64,000 nucleotides of DNA from NCBI RefSeq assembly GCF_021130785.1, contig NW_025777644.1, positions 26,271 to 90,270 on the forward strand, given 5' to 3'. Shown here piece after piece: positions 58,237-64,000 of this stretch. A program made the translations under genes and the position numbers. The stretch is from Homalodisca vitripennis. Taxonomy: Eukaryota; Arthropoda; Insecta; Hemiptera; Cicadellidae. Position 1 is the first letter of the stretch. Every line of letters starts with the position of its first letter. The notes below the pieces were generated by a model. The model was not told the origin of the DNA. It ran no database searches and saw only the letters and a list, made by a program, of their open reading frames with translations.

Positions 58237-61159
58237 TACTATTAGTGTTTAATATCACTCACCAATTTGCTTCATGCAGTTGGTTTGTAAGTGTTTTAAA
58301 ATATCTAAGCGTTATAAGCCTAAATTGAAATGGCCAGCCAGTTACGCCACGCTTTGGCAAGAGTGGAACGTGGACGCTTTACCGAGATTTAATTTCCAGC
58401 GGCAATTCATTTACAAGCTAATTGACTAATATTAAATATCTGACTGCAATCAACCCATTCCCGGCACTTCTGTGTGCCGCTAAATACTGTAAATACAGTT
58501 GTATTAATTTTTTAATTTTTAATGCGTATTAAACTTGAAATTACATTTATTTTATTACATTTTCGAGTCAAATCTTTCTAATTAATTTATTAATTGATAA
58601 AATATGAAAAAAAAAACTTTTTTACGTTTTTTATATAATTCTCCAGCCATAACCACTCTGATTAACCCCTAATATAAATATGTTTGTCGATTTCCTTGCA
58701 GAACTTCGTGCATGGCATAGTTCAATATGTTGTGAAATACGCCTTATACTAGTATAATACACTATTATTGAACTTAGCAAGGATAACTTCCGTTCGTGTG
58801 AAGAAAGAATTTCGTAATATTGCAAAGTCTCATTAAATTTTATGCGTTATATTTTTACTTTTAACATTAATTTCACAATTTTTCACTTTTGTGAAAATTT
58901 TTATTATTAACCACTTAATCAACATTATGTTATTATTGTTCAAATTTTCCTAATAAAATCCTGATTTTCAGATATTATACAATTGACAAAATTTATGACA
59001 TGGACTTAATTAGAAATTTTCAAAATACTATAAACGTGGGAAGAAAAAACTTATATGTTAAATGATAAAATAACTTTAAATATACTATATGTTTTTAAAA
59101 AGTGGCTTTTTGAATAAAAACGTACCGATCAAAAGGGGCGTTATTATACTGTGATTTTCAAATAGAATACAAAAACATTAATGAATATTTTCTTATTACA
59201 GGCCAATCTCAGTTATGGCTTAATTCTGCCGAATGTTTACTGGATGTGCGGGAATCTTATCTAACCGAACAAGAAAACAGTTGGTTCAGTTCAAGGCCGA
59301 TATTACTACAAAAGTGCGATGATAACACACATAATTTTAACCTGCGGTATATATAATTTAGACTCAAAATCCTACGCCTTGTAGTCAAATCATTGTCCTC
59401 AATATGTCTGTAATGAGGTAATCATGGTTGTTTTTAATTATTCCAAAATCATTACACTTATCGAAGACAAGATAACTACTTAAGTCCTTTAAATTAAAAC
59501 AAAACATCCACATGCTTAGTTAAGTATATAAAGAAGCATTAATATTGACTTGGTGTTGTTCGGAGCTTTGATACTTTGTAATAAAATAAACTTGTTGTGA
59601 TAACAGCTGCTCGTGTTAAAGTGAACTGAAAGCTATTTGTTTTCTTCAACGCAAACACTTCAAGACGTTAGAGTGTAGAAGTTTAATAATCCAAGCAGGA
59701 TTATCGCACGTAAAGATTGAAGAAAAACATCGCCACCTCGCGCAGTAAAAACAATCCCTACTTTCCGCCAAAGTTCTTTAGTAACCATGGTCACCCAAGG
59801 GTATGAATTAGGAATATAAACTTCGTAAGTTTATATGGTTACGGTGGCATACTGATTACTTTTAAATAACTAACATCGATTGTGTGACGTAGGATATGGC
59901 GAGATTGTTTTGAATGATAGGAATTTAATCATGTTTATGTAATTTAATTAAGAAAACAATTTTTAATAGTTTTAAATTAATCTTAGTTTAATTGCTTCAA
60001 GGCGGATGAAATCAATCCATAAAATATTTAATTTTAAAGGTATGTCTTTATAGACTGTTTTTAATTTCAAAGAGACAGCACATAACATTACGTATGGTAT
60101 ATTGTCTAATTTTAGCTTTCATATATTATCTATCTATAAATTTTAAACTAATGTAAAACAAGAAATATATATTTGATTTGGCTAAGGAGCTCCTAGAGGC
60201 CTGAAGTGTCAGAAAATAGCCAGTGACCGAAAGCTTAAGTTTCAGGTTAACAAACATATTTTAATATTTTTGGGACTCTCAGGAACCAAGTGGTTAAGTG
60301 CCTGTAAGCTAAACTGGATTGTCTTTTTGAATTGTTTTCCCGTCAACCAATCAGTTTTTATCTGTGTGCGTGGATATATACATTTGACAACATTGATATG
60401 AAACTCAATAATTTTATACCTTAATTTTTTAGTGTTACAGAATATTGTACATACATTGAAAGAAATGCCCATTTTAAATAGGCAAATGACACCATATTAC
60501 TTTCTACAGCACGTAAGTAAGTCACATTAATGTACAAAGAAAAGTTTGCACAAAATTGACTTCTTTCCAAGAATTGCTCTACTTATATAACGTTCAATAC
60601 GCAGGACAAGCACAACTATATTTATAGAGAAGAAATTCCTGTAGCTTATAGAATCATAAAAGAGGACCCATAGAATACTGTGAAATGTCATGATAGTTAG
60701 ATTTTCATTAATTATGACTAATATAAACAATACTTAATAATTGCTTTCTAACTTCCCGCAACTCAAAGAGCTAAAAAACTTGTAAATCTAAATCGAACAA
60801 CACATAATTCTCAACAACACGATCTGATAGAATATAGTTCTAAAAAAAAAAAAAAAATAATGTTTCCCTTTTTTTTTAATTATAGTAAGGAATTGTAAAC
60901 CTTACCACATAGAGATGAGGTATTGAGGTATGCTTGTGTATGGAAGAACTTTATTTAAAAAAATCCTCAAATAACTCTGTTAAGCAAAGTAAGACATCTT
61001 TCTAAGATAAGTACTCGTAGTAAAGTCATGCATTTAAAAAGGATTGAAGATAAAGGAACAAAACTAGGCTGTATGAAGTACGGAATACGAGAGTAAGGAT
61101 TAAAAATAAAATATACCAAAACGACTAGACATAATTCAAGGTATTATAAGTAACTCAAG
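58237..61159. other. gene-free DNA
   Basis: No supported gene. GC-richer patches at 58330-58490 and 59560-59850 contain no recognisable domain, and the short frames here lack homology. Confidence 0.5.
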
Positions 61160-62090
61160 TAGCCTAATAAGCACATGCCTAATTTTTTGTCTGACTTCGT
61201 GACGATATACTTTACCTCTAGTGGCTGTGTAATTTACGTTAACTACATCTGCTAAGGTTACCTGAATTTACATTATTACATTTTTTTTAATTAGCACATG
61301 GCTAATTGTTGGTCTGACTACAAGACAATATACTTTAGCTCTAGTGGCTGTGTAATTTACGTTAACTACATCTCCACTAAGTTACCTGAATTTACATTAT
61401 TACATTTTTTAAATTAGCACATGCCTAATTGTTGGTCTGACGACGTGACAATATACTTTATCTCCAGTGGCTGTGTAATTTATGTTAACTACATCTGCAC
61501 TAGGTTACCTGAATTTACATTTTGTTTAATTAGCACATGCCTAATTGTTGGTCTGACGACGTGACAATATACTTTACCTCTAGTGGCTGTGTAATTTATG
61601 TTAACTACATCTGCACTAGGTTACCTGAATTTACATTTTTACATTTTGTTTAATTAGCACATGCCTAATTGTTGGTCTGACTACGTGACAATATACTTTA
61701 TCTCTAGTGGCTGTGTAATTTATGTTAACTACATCTGCACTAGGTTACCTGAATTGACATTTTTACATTTTGTTTAATTAGCACATGCCTAATTGTTGGT
61801 CTGACTACGTGACAATATGCTTTATCTCTAGTGGCTGTGTAATTTATGTTAACTACATCTGCACTAGGTTACCTGAATTTACATTTTTACATTTTGTTTA
61901 ATTAGCACATGCCTAATTGTTGGTCTGACTACGTGACAATATGCTTTACCTCTAGTGGCTGTGTAATTTATGTTAACTACATCTGCTAAGGTTACCTGAA
62001 TTTAACTTATCACATTAGATACCTTTTCCTGTTCTTTATTGTTGGGCTAAGTACGTGACAAACTGGTTAAACTTCAGTGGCTGTATAACT
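61160..62090. repeat. ~123-bp tandem array, seven to eight copies
   Basis: GCACATG(C/G)CTAATT begins at 61171, 61294, 61417, 61533, 61657, 61781 and 61905 (spacing 116-124). Each unit also has GTGACAATAT or a variant, GTGGCTGTGTAATTTA and GGTTACCTGAATTT. A decayed eighth unit follows to about 62090. Unrelated to the 7-kb array. Confidence 0.93.
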
Positions 62091-64000
62091 TACAATAACA
62101 AGGCATTCAAGGATTCCAAATTCACTAAATCTCACTAACGTGAAACACAAATGATTCTACATAACGTCTGACAACAAGGTAGAGAGTATACTGTTACAAA
62201 TGGCTGCGATAAATTTCAACTTCGTTTCACATTGTTACAAGCTATTGTCACCTAAAGGTGTTTATGCATTTCCTTTCGTATGTTGTAGTCAAAAATTTTA
62301 ATTAACATATATATGTCGGTCTTATTTTGATTTAATATATTTGATAGTGTTGTAAAATAAATGTAATTGAATTATTTAATGCTTTATCTATCACACTTTG
62401 ATTAACCTTTTATGAATCCAAAAATATACTAAATACTGTCTAGTAGGTCCCAATACTATATTTAAATTTTAAAATTAGCTCAATAATTTGTTAAATATGT
62501 ATTATTAACTAAAAACTAAACTTTAATTGAATGAAAGTCAATGGGGTGTGGGAAAAACAAGAGTAAATAAAGTCATATCCTTAATACAGTGACAGATTTT
62601 TCTGACAATACGTCTAGCTGAAGGATATTTATACACTGTGGTATGATTCAATTATCTATATATTGAACTCTATTAATAGTAAAACTGAATGTTATGTTTA
62701 TTAGTTGCTTATCTCTATTATATTAGTTATTCCGTATTAAAACATTTAATAATTCTTTTAATAATAATAGTTTTTGTAAAGATTTCTGCATTTTCTGCAT
62801 TGTAAGAATTTAAAATAATAAATAATCCAATATAATATCGACTTTCAATATTGCGGGGGTATATGCCCGAAATTCTGTTATCAAAATAATAAGGTAACAT
62901 AAATTCAAAACTCTGTTGAAATATAAAGGTTAGTTTTATGCAATGAATAACCAATTTAGTTGGTTTTGTGGTATTCCAGTTATTTTTACTTGAACAGAAC
63001 TATATGCTAAATAACTCATTTCGTTCATTTTTAGATCATAATAGTTTTCAAAATATATTGCATAACATGTAGGACTGAAAGACTTAAAAAATACTGAATG
63101 TTTCTAGAAATGAGCATCCTATCAGCAATAAAATGTAACTCACTAAATTTTTATTTTTCTAAGGTATTTAAACAATAACATTAACTGTGTTTTAGTAATA
63201 AAAAGTACATATATTGCTAATATTTTATGCTATTACTCTAATGAGCTAATTTTGTAGTGTGATCTGTTTTCCTGCCTGTCAAATTATTTTATTGTTTTGC
63301 GAAATTTGATCAGCATATCCTCCTGTAATCGACACAGACATTTAGTTTAGATCATATAATTTACTCCGTCTTTAATATAAATGTTTAATGATTATTTAGT
63401 TTAATAGTGCTATTTTTACAACTATAAATTTGAAATAATTATAGTCCTAACAAAAATAATAAAACCGTGGTTTTTTAAGTTTAAATGTTTTTTATTTAAA
63501 TCTGTTCTTGCAGATTAAATTACATAGTCAAAAATGGATACATAAAAATACAGGTAAATAAAATGTAGACTGCATTCGACTTGTATCACCCTATATTATT
63601 TTATTAACTGAATGTAATTGCTATTATTATAGTATTTTGAAAACATGTAATGTAATTTGTAGGTGTATCAAGTAACCTAACGTTAATAAATACTCACTCG
63701 CTTTCATGCTCAATTATCTCTCTCTTTATAAAAAACCTTTGCCTAATCTAAATAGCTATTAAAAGGCATATTGTTTTTATCTTTCAATAGGACGAGCTGT
63801 ACAGAATTGCCTATAAGCATCTAACTCCTCTCCATCTTCTCCAAAGTTTCTCGTAACAACGCTTATAAAGTTACACAAGCCATTCAAAGCTTATGTAACT
63901 TGTACGTTATGATCTAGTAAGGATTATTTCTCTGCAGGCAAGTTATTACGTATAGCTGTGGCATATATTTGCACATTCATTATTTGATTTAAAAAATTTG
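62091..64000. other. gene-free AT-rich DNA
   Basis: I see no gene, RNA or repeat that I can support. Confidence 0.5.

Overview
The window is AT-rich, intron-scale DNA from an animal genome, most likely an arthropod and probably an insect. It has long gene-free stretches, (TA)n microsatellites, two tandem-repeat arrays, degraded retroelement remnants and one large, nearly complete virus-like transposon. I saw no convincing host gene, only a few exon-like islands.

Layout. 1-3.4 kb: no gene. 3.4-4.75 kb: 3' remnant of a Penelope-like retroelement with GIY-YIG endonuclease sequence and a hammerhead-like motif. 7.18-8.40 kb: an 11-copy, ~115-bp tandem array. 8.4-41.2 kb: mostly non-coding, with diverged collinear repeats (10.2-11.3, 15.9-16.5, 21.6-22.05, 26.7-27.5, 29.2-29.6 kb), several hairpins and weak exon candidates. 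41,235-58,221: a 16,987-bp Polinton/Maverick (adintovirus-like) element with ~0.62-kb terminal inverted repeats (TIRs), AGT...ACT ends and flanking TATATA copies, inserted in a (TA)n tract. 58.2-64 kb: non-coding, with a ~123-bp tandem array at 61.2-62.1 kb.

The Polinton carries a full virus-like set. In order: TIR gene; protein-primed DNA polymerase B; retroviral-type integrase; two cysteine-rich finger proteins; Bro-N/DUF3627 (BRO) gene plus a BRO relic; penton-like minor capsid protein; FtsK/HerA packaging ATPase; DUF8207-like virion protein; parvovirus-type phospholipase A2; pVI-like protein; adenain-like protease; fibre-like protein; DUF5679-like zinc ribbon; a W-repeat protein; major capsid protein; a tRNA-derived element; a small unknown gene; a VLTF3-like zinc-ribbon protein; a truncated TIR-gene paralogue; and the second TIR gene. 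Polymerase and integrase serve replication and insertion, while capsid proteins, ATPase and protease serve virion building.

Two features stand out. First, most genes on both strands start with the same T-rich signal fused to the start codon, roughly TTTTTCTATATAAATGG, like the TAAATG late promoters of poxviruses. The element also encodes a candidate VLTF3-like late transcription factor. This suggests virus-type transcription rather than ordinary host promoters, though that is inference. Second, at least eight (probably nine) reading-frame breaks are all +1, at short A/T runs, four of them at the same GAAAAAAC octamer, while the capsid, integrase and BRO genes are intact. This could be a one-sided assembly error, recent decay or recoding; sequence alone cannot decide.
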